Assembly (NCBI GenBank): GCA_039938515.1
Contig: JBDUUL010000012.1
Span: 1-64,000 of the forward strand
Origin: Nitrososphaera sp.
GTDB lineage: Archaea > Thermoproteota > Nitrososphaeria > Nitrososphaerales > Nitrososphaeraceae
Length of the DNA stretch: 64,000 nt
Direction of reading: 5' to 3'
The notes under the pieces: generated by a model
What the model saw: only the letters and a program-made list of their open reading frames with translations
The model's database searches: none
What the model was told of the DNA's origin: nothing
In this document: in pieces, positions 22,979-32,384 of the stretch
Numbering within the stretch: the stretch's first letter is position 1
How the letters are laid out: the number at the start of each line of letters is the position of its first letter
Program-made: the position numbers and the translations under genes

Positions 22979-25458
22979 TCGCTTGGCGCAAGTACCGGAA
23001 TCTGGGACTGACCCTGGCGCTGATTTCGGTTATCCTGACAACTTGTGCTACTGCTGTTTTTTCTGCAAATCTGCGCCAGGTTTCAGGTAGCACCACTAGC
23101 GAAGTTCAGCAGTATGACTATATCATTTACACCGATGGCGCAACGACTTATGCGAAGAATGGAACTACCGGTGCAATAGACTATTCCAGTGTGGACGCGG
23201 CAACCGCTATTCAAGAAGCTGTGAATTCGCTGCCAACTAAAACCACATACGGCAACCACTACATTTTCATACAGCCGGGACCGAATAATGACACGTATTC
23301 TATTGCAGAGACTATCAACGTAACCGGCAGTGTTATGTTCGTGGGAACAGGAATCGACGACGTTTTGGAGCTTCAAAATGGAACCAACAAGCCAATGTTT
23401 TCATTCACTAACGGCGGCATTTCGGACGGCCACAACGCCGGACTAGAAAACCTTCGCCTTGAGGGCGACAAAGTCAATCAGAGCGGCGGCGACTATCTCG
23501 TGACAATTAGGAACGATTATGATGCGATAATAGAGCACGTCTGGTTCTGGCAGGCGTACGGAGGTGCCTTGCATTTGCAGAACACCGTCCAGGCTCAAGT
23601 GTACCGCTCGTGGTTTGAAGATTCGGGTGGGAATGGAAAGGTGGTTCTCGGCGGCAGTGCAGGGACTCAAAGTCCGCCTGCACTCTACGTCGACCAGGGC
23701 ACTTCACCCAAGATTATTGACAACATTTTCTTTGACAATCCCCACAAGGACATCTATACATACCTGGTCACAACGGACCCCCAGATTCGAGGAAATATTT
23801 TTGTAGATTCATTGACCGGCGCCTTGGTGCTTGACGCTTCGAAATACGGGCAGGTGTCAGAGAACTGGTTCGAAGAAAACTCGTTCAACAACGATGGTCT
23901 GTATCCTGCAATACTTGTAGATTCCACTTCTCCGGGCAACCGCTGCTCGAACATCGAAATATCCAAGAACACAGGATTTGCCGAGGCTCCAACAAGGCCA
24001 AGCTACTTTGTAGATTCAGACGGCAATTGCGATCAAATAGATATTGTTGCAAACGACTTTAGCGGTGCCACCGTTGGCTTGTACCGGCAGGCAACCGGGT
24101 CGACCGCCTTTTCCGTATCCGAGAACCGCGGGAATACCAACCAGGGTTTACTCGACTGCAGCTATCAGGTATCGATTACGGGAGCTTCATACTCCGCTCG
24201 CAACGGCAGGACGGGCGTCAATGATTTCGTCGACTCAAATGCGACTAGAGTGATCAATAATGCTCTGGCAGCTGGGCCGGGAACAGTCTGCCTAGACCCG
24301 GGAACATTCAAACTTACCGGCGAAGTGCAAATGAACTCAAAGGGCGAAGGGCTTGTGGGCCAAGGTCCGGAAGTGACCATCCTTAACCAGACTCGCAGCG
24401 GTTATAGCGCACTCCATATCAACGGTGCAAATTATGAGAGGGTATCTGACCTCTCGCTCTATGTGCCCCAAGCCGGCGCAACAGATCATGTCTTGAAGAT
24501 AACACCATTGACATCTAGTGGAACGACTGGCAGCGTGTTTCAGAATCTGCGGATCCAGAACGGCGATGCAGTTCACTATGGAATATTTGGCCAGAACGTC
24601 GACCAGAGCAAGTTTGACAATATAGAAATCTCGAAAGGAATCAACGGCGTCGACTTGGTCGGCAACGATGCCTCAACTACACACGGCCACAATACGTGGT
24701 CAGGCATAAAGATACTTACAAGCGGAGCGCCCGCAGGCACGGGTTTTAAGATCGATAAGGTGGGCTCTTTTGCCGAGCGGTACAACAGCATTTCAAACCT
24801 CGAAGTCAAGCCAGCCTTGTACACCATCGGTAGCACTGGAGTATCGGTTGCAGGCGATTACAACATCGTTAACACGGCAGACATCGAAAACGTTGATACT
24901 GGCATAAACGTCTTTTCCGGAAATAACGTGGGAGTCGTCGGGGCAGAGATTATCGCCAACGGCGAAAGTTCAACATTCAAGGGTGCTGTTTATGTCCAGT
25001 CTGCCGCGAGGAACTTTTACCTCTCAGATGCTGATATCCTGCCGGTCGCACCAACATCGGGGAACACCGGGATCCGCGACCAGGTTACTCAGCCTCAGGG
25101 GGGATCGGTTTACACTGACGTCCGCGTTGGCAACTTTGCCTCCGGCAGCAGAATCCTGCTTTCGGCGGTATCCGTAACAAAGGGACTTGGGTTGGTAGAC
25201 GTGCAGTCAGGAAGATATTCAGAAAATGGTGGCACAGCCACGTTCAGCGGAACTGGCTCGAGAACTGCGTTTAGCATCAACCACAACCTCGTCTTCACTC
25301 CTACGAACTACGAAGTGGTGCCATGCTCCTCTGCGGCTGCAATCACATTCTACGTGACAGCTTCCAGTACGCAGCTAACCGTAACCTTTACGACGGCGCC
25401 GCCTGCAGGCACAAACAATGTTGCTCTCTGCTGGAGGGCATCTTGGACAGACAATTGA
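22975..25458 (+). CDS. Secreted right-handed parallel beta-helix surface protein (pectate-lyase-3 type)
   Basis: A signal peptide occupies residues 1-~31 (LALISVILTTCATAVFSANL). The next ~700 residues carry many N-x-I-x-x-N ladders (e.g. ISGNRG-like turns, NIEISKNTGF, YNSISNLEV) and two starts of pectate-lyase-3 modules, the second near NGRTGVNDFVDSNATRVINN after residue 400. The C-terminal ~70 residues form a small beta domain (FSINHNLVFTPTNYEVVPCS). It is exported, probably binding or modifying glycans, with no catalytic residues assigned. An AGGTG site ~11 nt before the ATG and the ATGA overlap with the leader ORF suggest coupled translation. Confidence 0.85.
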   Translation: MIAWRKYRNLGLTLALISVILTTCATAVFSANLRQVSGSTTSEVQQYDYIIYTDGATTYAKNGTTGAIDYSSVDAATAIQEAVNSLPTKTTYGNHYIFIQPGPNNDTYSIAETINVTGSVMFVGTGIDDVLELQNGTNKPMFSFTNGGISDGHNAGLENLRLEGDKVNQSGGDYLVTIRNDYDAIIEHVWFWQAYGGALHLQNTVQAQVYRSWFEDSGGNGKVVLGGSAGTQSPPALYVDQGTSPKIIDNIFFDNPHKDIYTYLVTTDPQIRGNIFVDSLTGALVLDASKYGQVSENWFEENSFNNDGLYPAILVDSTSPGNRCSNIEISKNTGFAEAPTRPSYFVDSDGNCDQIDIVANDFSGATVGLYRQATGSTAFSVSENRGNTNQGLLDCSYQVSITGASYSARNGRTGVNDFVDSNATRVINNALAAGPGTVCLDPGTFKLTGEVQMNSKGEGLVGQGPEVTILNQTRSGYSALHINGANYERVSDLSLYVPQAGATDHVLKITPLTSSGTTGSVFQNLRIQNGDAVHYGIFGQNVDQSKFDNIEISKGINGVDLVGNDASTTHGHNTWSGIKILTSGAPAGTGFKIDKVGSFAERYNSISNLEVKPALYTIGSTGVSVAGDYNIVNTADIENVDTGINVFSGNNVGVVGAEIIANGESSTFKGAVYVQSAARNFYLSDADILPVAPTSGNTGIRDQVTQPQGGSVYTDVRVGNFASGSRILLSAVSVTKGLGLVDVQSGRYSENGGTATFSGTGSRTAFSINHNLVFTPTNYEVVPCSSAAAITFYVTASSTQLTVTFTTAPPAGTNNVALCWRASWTDN

Positions 25459-25500
25459 CTAACCAAGGCCCTCTCTGCACAAAGCACCGTCCATAACGCC

Positions 25501-25506
25501 TTTTTT
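25501..25506 (+). terminator. Oligo-T terminator after the beta-helix gene
   Basis: Six T at 25501-25506, ~43 nt after the stop codon, in an AT-rich stretch. Confidence 0.4.
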
Positions 25507-25610
25507 CAAATAAAAAATACAAAATCTTGCAAGAAAGTTATTGAAAACTGTAATTGCCTTTATTCATTCCGAAAACCTTATCACCATGGTTGGTTATTTA
25601 TCCAATTATC

Positions 25611-26288
25611 TTGGAAAGAGCCGTCCAACACATTCAAGATGCCAAAACAGGCGACCAAAATGCTCCACCTACAAATGATGTCGTCACTCTAATGAGCTCT
25701 CCCGTTGGCGAAGTAATGAGAACTGACGTGGCAGTACTGGAATTTGACGCGAGCGTTCAGGAAGCGCTGAACAACATGCAGGAGAAAAACCTCCGCAGCG
25801 TACTAGTCGCACATAAGGGCGAAGTCGTGGGCCTGGTAAGCAAGACTGATGTCCTGTTCAAGGTCACATCGCAGGGCAAGAATCCCTCAAAAGTCAGGGT
25901 CCGTGAAGTAATGAGCAGCCCCGTCGTTGCTGTCAATCCTCAGACTACCATTCAGGAGGCGCTTGAGATGATGGACAGAAAGAAAGTTCGGCAAGTGATG
26001 GTGCATGCGTTTGCGGCCGTCCTTGGGATGGTAACTCGCGAGGATATTTCGGAGAGGATTGAGAAAGCCTCCTTGGCTACCGAGTCAAAGGCAATTTCCG
26101 GCGCAGCGGTCTGCATAATCGACACCAAGACTATATCTTATACCCGTGATACGTCAAAGGCAAATTATCAATGCCCCTATTGCGGCTCGCCGTTTGATAC
26201 AAAGGAGGGCCTGTCAAAACACATCGACAGGCTCCATGAGGAGTCCGGCCTCCTGGAAGGCGATTACCGCAAACTTCACGAGCTCTAG
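25611..26288 (+). CDS. CBS-pair protein with C2H2 zinc finger
   Basis: Two CBS motifs occupy ~residues 30-155 (VGEVMRTDVAVLEFDASVQE..GLVSKTDVLF, then VREVMSSPVVAVNPQTTIQE..GMVTREDI). The C-terminus has CPYCGSPFDTKEGLSKHIDR followed by LH, a C2H2 finger. CBS pairs bind adenosine ligands, so this may be a metabolite-sensing nucleic-acid or protein binder. The start is uncertain: TTG 25611 has an ACCTTATCAC box ~28 nt upstream, while ATG 25692 lies just before the first CBS motif. It converges with the large surface protein gene 14 nt away. Confidence 0.8.
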   Translation: MERAVQHIQDAKTGDQNAPPTNDVVTLMSSPVGEVMRTDVAVLEFDASVQEALNNMQEKNLRSVLVAHKGEVVGLVSKTDVLFKVTSQGKNPSKVRVREVMSSPVVAVNPQTTIQEALEMMDRKKVRQVMVHAFAAVLGMVTREDISERIEKASLATESKAISGAAVCIIDTKTISYTRDTSKANYQCPYCGSPFDTKEGLSKHIDRLHEESGLLEGDYRKLHEL

Positions 26289-26301
26289 GGCCAGCGCCTT
26301 T

Positions 26302-29300
26302 TCAACCGTTATGCCGTCGCCTTTCCTGCCCGATATGTCTGCCTATTATTACCATGGCGCCCAGCGCAGAGGTAACCAGCAGCGTCGTGAACGTTGACGG
26401 AAATTCAGGCACAACCTGTTCGCCGGTTATCACGATGCTGTGAGTGCTATGCATGTAATTTACCGTTATTGAGGTTTCATTAGTGTCGTCATAGTGCTCA
26501 ACCGTGTAATTCTTAGTCGGCTCTCCGTCTATCGTTACAGAAAGATTGTCCCGGAGTACCGAGCTTAATAGGACTGTAGTGGAGCCACTCGTTCCATGCT
26601 CACCGCTAACTCTAAAAGAGATTTGCTTCCTTCCTTCGTCAAAGGCAAAATCTGTCAGGTTAGCCGACGATGTCCTCAGCGCCACTGTGTAGGTGCCGTT
26701 CTTTGCAGAAACTGTCTGGTTATAGAACCTGTCTCCGAACAGCTTGTCATAATGGCCCGGTCTGAATGCGTCGATTGAACCTGGCAGCGAGATCGATTTT
26801 ATTGATTGCTTAAACTGAGGCAACACGCTCTCCCTCGTATCGTTGTCACTTGCAATAAGGCCTATACTGATACTCAAGTCACTGGTAAAGGCGTGGTACT
26901 CTTCGATTACTTCTGAACCCAGACCGAACATGTCGCATCTATAGTTCACCTTGCTAAGCGAAAGCCCTCCATTTTCAGTGAAGATGTGTGTTTCATTGAC
27001 CGGGCCGCAGACATGCCTGCCTGATCTCGGTTTTTCGTTCAACGCCTTGCCGAGGTCCTTGATACTGATATAGAGCGTCGCTTTGGAGCTGTGATCTGGG
27101 CTCTGTGGAGCGTAGGCTAGATAGGATGTAAAGTTTCCAATTTCCTGTTTGTAGCCTGTCCAGCCATCCGGCAGGTTAATCGTTAGCCCACTTTGCTTGT
27201 CCGATATGGTACTGCCAGAAAGCTTCGTGGAAATATCTTGTGGGATTATCTGGACAGAACCGACTAATTGATTTGCTGTAGGCAAGTAATCAAGGTAGTC
27301 AGCGACCGAAGTGGCGTAGGTGGCCATATAGGCTATCCCGTTCCTGACGGCAACGATAACGGCACCCTTTACCTGCAGGCCGCCTCCGGCTGCCGTTCCG
27401 AGGTAGGCATCCGAATTCTGCATACTTGCAACGTTGTACGCCACCTGAAGGTTCTGACCTCCCCTCTGATCCGTAGGTTCCTTGACAAACGCGCTAAACA
27501 CAACCTTGTATGCGGGAAAGCCGCCCAAAGTCGTGCCGGCCGTGTCGACCAACTTGAAGCCATCAAAATTATCCGCGAGCGTATAGGGGAGCACATCCGC
27601 AAATTCCTTGGCAGTCATGTTCAGAAACACCGGGGATGCGGCTATGTTGAAGATTCTTGGGGAGCTAGCATCTGTAAAGGTTACGCTGGATGGTGACCCG
27701 AATTCTGATGTTTTATGCACGTGCCAGTCTCCGGGGTACTGAAGTTGCATTCCAAGTTCCTTGCTTGAGTACAGGTCAAAGCCAGTCTCGATTTGGTTAG
27801 TGTCTATCTTGAAAGAATGTACCATCTGCTGTAGTATCGGAGCGTACAATGAACCATACTTGGTGAATTCTCCAACGAACATTACTACGTATACGCGCTT
27901 TTCGACTATTGTCCATATGACGAAAACCGTAACGCGCGTTCCGTCCCTGCTGTAGCCGGATAGCTGAAGCTGCTGGCCAGGATATCCTCCAAGTGAACTA
28001 AGTTGAGAACCAGTGGTCGTGACATTTGAAAGGAATTGAGATTGTTCTATTTCGGACGTTAGGCTCTTGGAGTAATCATACAAGCTGATGTCGTACGTAA
28101 GATCCTGTACTGAAACTAGGACCGATTCACGGATTACGTCGTTTGCATTATCCAGGGGAGCCTCAAACCCGACCGGAAAGTCTGGCGGTTGGTACTTTGA
28201 CCAGGTCGACGGATATTGGATGCTAAATCCATAATCCGTGTTGTTGTAAGTCAAAAATTCTGGAAGTCCTCCGGACGTTGCGTATGTGGGAGGCGGGCTG
28301 GTGTCAGTCGGGATGTGAAAGCTTGAAAGCGCCGCGTTTTTCTGAGCAGCATAGTCCCCGCTGATATTCTCGGAAACTATGAATGCGAACTCGTATGACT
28401 TGCCATTCGCAAGAGCAAACTCTCTGTAAGCCTCAAAGGTTTCAGCAGACGAGGTCTTGTAATTGATAACCAGCAGCCGACCTGCGTCCCCAGAAAGTGT
28501 TACCGGCTGCCAGCTGTAACTGAAAGAGTCATACGTGATGTTGTAAAAGTTGACAGTGTCCGCCTGATAAGAGTCAAGTGTCTCTCCTCCTGTCACATTC
28601 CCGACAAATACTCGGGCAGTTGCATAATTGTTAAAGAAATACCCATGGTAGGGCGAATAAAATGAAACGCCATCAGAAGAGCTTTCCACCTGCCAGTTTT
28701 TGTCATATTGGATTGAATAGCCCAGCTTGTTGTCGGAATAAGAGGCTAGCACGGGCACCCGGGGTGACAGCGGGGTAAGCGTAGTTGCAATGAGCGACGA
28801 GAACATCGCAGTGAATGACGGTTCATAATCAGACGCTTTTGATTTGTCAGTAACGGCTTGCATCAGGTATGCGCGGTTTCCGTTGATCGACCAAATCGCC
28901 CATCCTTGAACTTCGCCCGTAAATGCCGGGGTGTTTACGTAGGAAGAATAAATTATTTCATGCGCAGGATTGCCTGCGAGCCACTTCCCGGTGGTGAGGT
29001 TCTGGATAATGTGAAAATCAGGGTCTGCGGTTTCCCTATAATTGATGTATACGCTTCCAAACTGGTCCAAGGTGACAGAATTGTTTAACTTTTCCTCGAC
29101 AAAGTTCACGTGTGTGGGGTAGTTGTGGCCAGTGAGATCTGATAATGCAAAGAAAGAGATCGTATTTTCGAAAGCCAAGTAGGTCGAGTTTATCATCCAG
29201 TCGGTGGGGTAAGAAATCTGCACTCCCATCGTAGAATTTACATATTTGTTCCAATTCGCCGTCGAGGGAATGGCACTCTGAGCAAAAGCCCGGTTTGAAA

Positions 29301-29406
29301 TGGTTGAGAAGGGCAAGAAAGAGAGACTTGCAGGGACGCCAAGCAGAAGCACCACTAGTGAAATTGCTATTATCGTCTTGTAGATACTTCTAGAGTTATT
29401 ATCCAT
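26302..29406 (-). CDS. Large surface protein with five PsbP-like repeats and a PEF-type C-terminal sorting signal
   Basis: After a signal peptide (residues ~10-43) five domains of ~165 residues each open with a variant of G-x-x-I-x-Y-P-x-x-W: near residues 60, 234, 397, 555 and 742. They resemble PsbP-like/lipoprotein domains. A beta domain (about 905-985) precedes the tail VVPEFPSTFTTLLVTSALGA, a hydrophobic helix and an RRRH cluster, the layout of the PEFG-CTERM signal handled by archaeosortases, with P replacing G. It is therefore probably anchored at the surface after processing. A TTTAAATAAATC box lies ~20 nt before the ATG. Function unknown. Confidence 0.82.
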   Translation of the reverse strand: MDNNSRSIYKTIIAISLVVLLLGVPASLSFLPFSTISNRAFAQSAIPSTANWNKYVNSTMGVQISYPTDWMINSTYLAFENTISFFALSDLTGHNYPTHVNFVEEKLNNSVTLDQFGSVYINYRETADPDFHIIQNLTTGKWLAGNPAHEIIYSSYVNTPAFTGEVQGWAIWSINGNRAYLMQAVTDKSKASDYEPSFTAMFSSLIATTLTPLSPRVPVLASYSDNKLGYSIQYDKNWQVESSSDGVSFYSPYHGYFFNNYATARVFVGNVTGGETLDSYQADTVNFYNITYDSFSYSWQPVTLSGDAGRLLVINYKTSSAETFEAYREFALANGKSYEFAFIVSENISGDYAAQKNAALSSFHIPTDTSPPPTYATSGGLPEFLTYNNTDYGFSIQYPSTWSKYQPPDFPVGFEAPLDNANDVIRESVLVSVQDLTYDISLYDYSKSLTSEIEQSQFLSNVTTTGSQLSSLGGYPGQQLQLSGYSRDGTRVTVFVIWTIVEKRVYVVMFVGEFTKYGSLYAPILQQMVHSFKIDTNQIETGFDLYSSKELGMQLQYPGDWHVHKTSEFGSPSSVTFTDASSPRIFNIAASPVFLNMTAKEFADVLPYTLADNFDGFKLVDTAGTTLGGFPAYKVVFSAFVKEPTDQRGGQNLQVAYNVASMQNSDAYLGTAAGGGLQVKGAVIVAVRNGIAYMATYATSVADYLDYLPTANQLVGSVQIIPQDISTKLSGSTISDKQSGLTINLPDGWTGYKQEIGNFTSYLAYAPQSPDHSSKATLYISIKDLGKALNEKPRSGRHVCGPVNETHIFTENGGLSLSKVNYRCDMFGLGSEVIEEYHAFTSDLSISIGLIASDNDTRESVLPQFKQSIKSISLPGSIDAFRPGHYDKLFGDRFYNQTVSAKNGTYTVALRTSSANLTDFAFDEGRKQISFRVSGEHGTSGSTTVLLSSVLRDNLSVTIDGEPTKNYTVEHYDDTNETSITVNYMHSTHSIVITGEQVVPEFPSTFTTLLVTSALGAMVIIGRHIGQERRRHNG

Positions 29407-29464
29407 GCCCTGACCAAGTACGGGATTTATTTAAAGATACTATTCTGCGCACGGTGGATGCTCG

Positions 29465-29890
29465 TCAGCTTATCGAAAACTCCGCTTGTGCTGAAGCAAT
29501 GGGAGAGTAGCCCGAAGCGGTGTGAATGGATGCCGTGTAATTACCGCTGCCTGCACCCGAGTCAGCCCACTCGATTGTCTTTGACTCTCCTGCGTGTAGC
29601 AGAGTAATCACCTGGCCGGACACCGGGCTGTAAATCTGCCCGGTGGACTGATTTTTCACCGAAAGCCCAAGATTGAGGTCCGGAAAGGCAAGATCGCTAG
29701 GGCCTGAATTCTTTGCCGTAAATGACACCAGCCCGCCTCTGCTATAATGTACCTTTTCGGAACTTAGGATCAAACCCGTATTGCCGCCAGGTTTTCCACT
29801 TTCCGAACTCTTTTGATAAAATGCTGCCAAACCCAACATGAGTCCCATGACCGCAAAAGTCAGGATAAAGAGAGCAACGCTTGAGCGCAT
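29465..29890 (-). CDS. Membrane-anchored Ig-like (BsuPI-like) domain protein
   Basis: An N-terminal membrane helix (VALFILTFAVMGLMLGLAAF) is followed by a ~95-residue extracellular beta domain. The pattern FTAKNSGPSDLAFPDLNLGL..LLHAGESKTIEW..GNYTASI matches the BsuPI/DUF4625-like Ig fold found in many archaeal exported proteins. The ATG at 29890 is chosen because the longer frame begins with TTG at 29923. It is downstream of the large surface protein on the same strand direction but 60 nt before its start, so it has its own unit. Ligand unknown. Confidence 0.7.
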   Translation of the reverse strand: MRSSVALFILTFAVMGLMLGLAAFYQKSSESGKPGGNTGLILSSEKVHYSRGGLVSFTAKNSGPSDLAFPDLNLGLSVKNQSTGQIYSPVSGQVITLLHAGESKTIEWADSGAGSGNYTASIHTASGYSPIASAQAEFSIS

Positions 29891-29972
29891 TCCTATGTAA
29901 AATCTAACTGAACGACCATGCAAAAAATATTTCTTCTATGACCATCGGATGCAGGCGTCGGACATCCTGAAG

Positions 29973-30656
29973 TCATAATGAGACAATGGTGAGTAGTTCC
30001 TGTCTGAGGCTCTCAATGATGATCCTTGATGCGGCCTCACCCAAGAGCTTTCCAAGCTTGTCGACGAACTTGTCGGGCTGGGAAACGATGTCGGTATCGC
30101 GTAATTTGTATACGAGCCTGAAGGTGTCAAAAATAAGCTCCGCGGTTTCCGCGTCCAGCTTTTTCGCTAGTACATTCCTTATGGCTTCGACAAGTTTCAA
30201 TCGCTGCAGCGGGCTTATGGTAAAGTCTCGGCGGAGCGAACCATCGTGCTTATCAAGCAGCGCTATCAGGTGGGCTAGAGAGAGTTTGTCGAGCCATTCA
30301 GTCAAATACCCGCAAACGAATTGAACATTTTCTGGCAGCCGCTGCGCAAGTATCGATTCATAGTCAATTACCTTTGAATGGTGGTTTGATTGGTCAAAAA
30401 AAAGGTCCCCAAGCATTCCGACCGCCACCGCACCGGCGAATCTATTTGTCCTTTTCATTTCGAATAGCTTCTCCCATTGTTTAAACAGGATTGTGCATTC
30501 TGTGTCAGCGGAGAAGAAGATTCTGGGCTCGATTATCGTCAGGGCCCCTGTTTCAACGTAACCCTCGATGCCTCCAAGGATCCTCCCCAGTACGGGTATG
30601 ACATCGACGGCTCTTGGCTCTGCGATGTAAATGACGGCATAATTCGCTTCGAGCAA
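29973..30656 (-). CDS. MEDS-domain sensory protein, N-terminus uncertain
   Basis: The first part matches the MEDS (DcmR-type) sensory domain: ANYAVIYIAEP, a GGIEGYVETGALTIIEP core and a tail of alternating helices. The second half (after ~130) is all helical. The only in-frame start is TTG at 30656, yet the frame is open back to a stop at 30747-30749 and includes residues HRHIVGLLEANYA that fit the domain's start. A strong TATA box (30766-30776) points to an ATG at 30742 or 30738, both out of frame. Either the gene starts at TTG or a frameshift has occurred. Such proteins sense small molecules or redox state, often near transcription regulators. Confidence 0.6.
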   Translation of the reverse strand: MLEANYAVIYIAEPRAVDVIPVLGRILGGIEGYVETGALTIIEPRIFFSADTECTILFKQWEKLFEMKRTNRFAGAVAVGMLGDLFFDQSNHHSKVIDYESILAQRLPENVQFVCGYLTEWLDKLSLAHLIALLDKHDGSLRRDFTISPLQRLKLVEAIRNVLAKKLDAETAELIFDTFRLVYKLRDTDIVSQPDKFVDKLGKLLGEAASRIIIESLRQELLTIVSL

Positions 30657-30909
30657 ACCTACGATGTGTCGATGGATAAGAGGACGAAATTCGTCAAGCT
30701 TCTGATGGCGCAGAGTGCGTGTGCATGAGGCGAACCATCCATTCTCCTAAAGTGGAGAATTTGAGTATAAATGCCTTGTTAGTCGAATCCTACTATGACA
30801 GAGGCGCAGAATGGATGACAAATGGCGTAATTGTCGCCCGTCGCAGACAATACCGTGGACTGATGTTTGAAAAGATACAAGAAATATTGGAGAAGGCCAT
30901 CCGTGACGC

Positions 30910-31329
30910 CTATCTCCTCTTTGTGCTTTTTTTGGACTTCTTGGAAGATGGCTTTGCGGGCCGCTTTACCATGCTCTGCCACAGCGCGATCATGTTGCCC
31001 TCCGGGTCAGCCCCAATAAATGACCAGCCCATACCCGGTACCTCATTCTTGCCTACGACCTCTGTTCCGCCAGCTGCTTTGAAGGTCTCTATGGCAGAAT
31101 CTATCTTGTCGACATTGATGTAGTTCCTTGGCGCCTCGTTTGGGGCCATTCGCTTGTACATGCCGCCGCCTACACTCTTGCCCTGGGGGCCAGTAGAAAT
31201 CAGCCAGTATTCAAATCCTGGCATCTTGGCATCTTTGAACTTCCATCCAAAGCACTTGCTGTAGAACTCCTTCTGCTTTTCAACGTCGTTTGCTGGTATT
31301 TCGAAATGGACGACAGTCTTTACGACCAT
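30910..31329 (-). CDS. VOC/glyoxalase-family protein
   Basis: A vicinal-oxygen-chelate fold is clear: VVHFEIPANDVEKQKEFYSK and FGWKF, then GGGMYKR, YINVDKIDSAIETFKAAGG and the C-terminal PEGNMIALWQS. The family includes glyoxalases and dioxygenases. The His/Glu metal ligands (VHFE start, ...E) are partly present. The ATG at 31329 is used because a CTTAATAAC box lies ~25 nt upstream; ATGs at 31350 and 31380 are in frame. The C-terminus is a Lys/Ser-rich tail. Substrate unknown. Confidence 0.85.
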   Translation of the reverse strand: MVVKTVVHFEIPANDVEKQKEFYSKCFGWKFKDAKMPGFEYWLISTGPQGKSVGGGMYKRMAPNEAPRNYINVDKIDSAIETFKAAGGTEVVGKNEVPGMGWSFIGADPEGNMIALWQSMVKRPAKPSSKKSKKSTKRR

Positions 31330-31636
31330 AGTCGCTTGGTAGAAGTGCATGTTATTAAGTTTGATTGCATCGGTTCTCATGCAGCCTCGAAACTTTACTG
31401 GGGTCGCACTAATCTATTCAGTACGGCGTTTGAATTCCGCATTGCGCCTAACCATACGAACGGCCGCGTCCGCCTTGAGTGTGTCCTAGAGTAATTCAAA
31501 AGTTTGCTCTCTTGCCGGCTTTGCGTGCACCAGGAAACTGATTATCTGCGTCAACTTGCTGGTATTCCCTTCAGCAGACCAACAAGCCGAGAGGCGGTAA
31601 GGCCCAATTATCAAGAAACTAGCATCTCTGCAGCCT
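31330..31636. other. Intergenic region between the VOC and USP genes
   Basis: About 300 bp hold the promoter of the VOC gene and the 3' end of the universal stress protein transcript. No tRNA, strong hairpin or credible short gene was seen. Confidence 0.5.
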
Positions 31637-32116
31637 TTAGGCCGAGTGCCTCACGATAAGGACCGGGCACGATGCGCGCTCGGCGACGCTCCTCGACACG
31701 CTCCCGAGCATACCCTTGTTCGAAGTGACGCCGGATCCCACATTGCTTATCACAACAAGTTCCACGCCTTCCTTCTTGGCAAACTCAACAATAGAGTCGA
31801 CAACGTGGCCCACCCTGACGGCGATAGTGATGCCTATGCCTGTGGTGCGGTACTCTTTCCTCTTTGCTTCAAGCTCTAGGGTGGCTATGTCAATCATTGT
31901 ATTGTATACTGATCTAATCCTCTCAGAGAGTGCCAACTCTTCTTGGAGCTCCCTTGGGGGCCGCATTGCCGGGTTCTTTTGGGATTTCGGAATCTCGGGT
32001 ATGACGTGAAGGATAATCACGTGGGAACCAATCACCTGAGCGAGTTTCATCGCGTGCTCTAGAGCCATCAGAGATGCTGTCGAAGAGTCGTATGGAACGA
32101 GAATCTTTCCATACAC
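31637..32116 (-). CDS. Universal stress protein (UspA family)
   Basis: The start KILVPYDSSTASLMALEHAM and the C-terminal ATP-site pattern NVGSGVTSNKGMLGSVSRSV (G-x2-G-x9-G-S-x-S) define an ATP-binding Usp domain of normal size (159). The first codon is GTG. It is cytoplasmic. No nearby partner defines its role. Confidence 0.92.
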   Translation of the reverse strand: MYGKILVPYDSSTASLMALEHAMKLAQVIGSHVIILHVIPEIPKSQKNPAMRPPRELQEELALSERIRSVYNTMIDIATLELEAKRKEYRTTGIGITIAVRVGHVVDSIVEFAKKEGVELVVISNVGSGVTSNKGMLGSVSRSVAERASCPVLIVRHSA

Positions 32117-32355
32117 GGCCTAATAACTCCCTGGTCCGGCCAATACGGGGGCTGCGCGCAGGATGCATAAAATGATTGTCTTGCTATTGAGGTATCGTAT
32201 AACGAATGCCTTGCATTAGACGCTCTGTTCAGATTCTGGTTCTACAAGAGCATGTGTTCAGGGTGTGACATCGACTGGCCGGCTGTTTATTTAGCTCATC
32301 TCATAATCTCTCATCGGCGCCGGTGAACCAATTATATTAGTTTTTTCTGAATTTG

Positions 32356-32363
32356 CTTTATAC
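32356..32363 (+). promoter_or_regulatory. TATA box of the secreted protein at 32385
   Basis: CTTTATAC is centred ~25 nt before the ATG, a strong archaeal promoter arrangement. Confidence 0.6.
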
Positions 32364-32384
32364 TTCTTAGTTCGCTGACCACTC

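Noticed and set aside
32252-32326. 24-codon frame with CSGC motif
   Set aside because: Too short, no promoter or conservation evidence; the C-x2-C alone is not enough.
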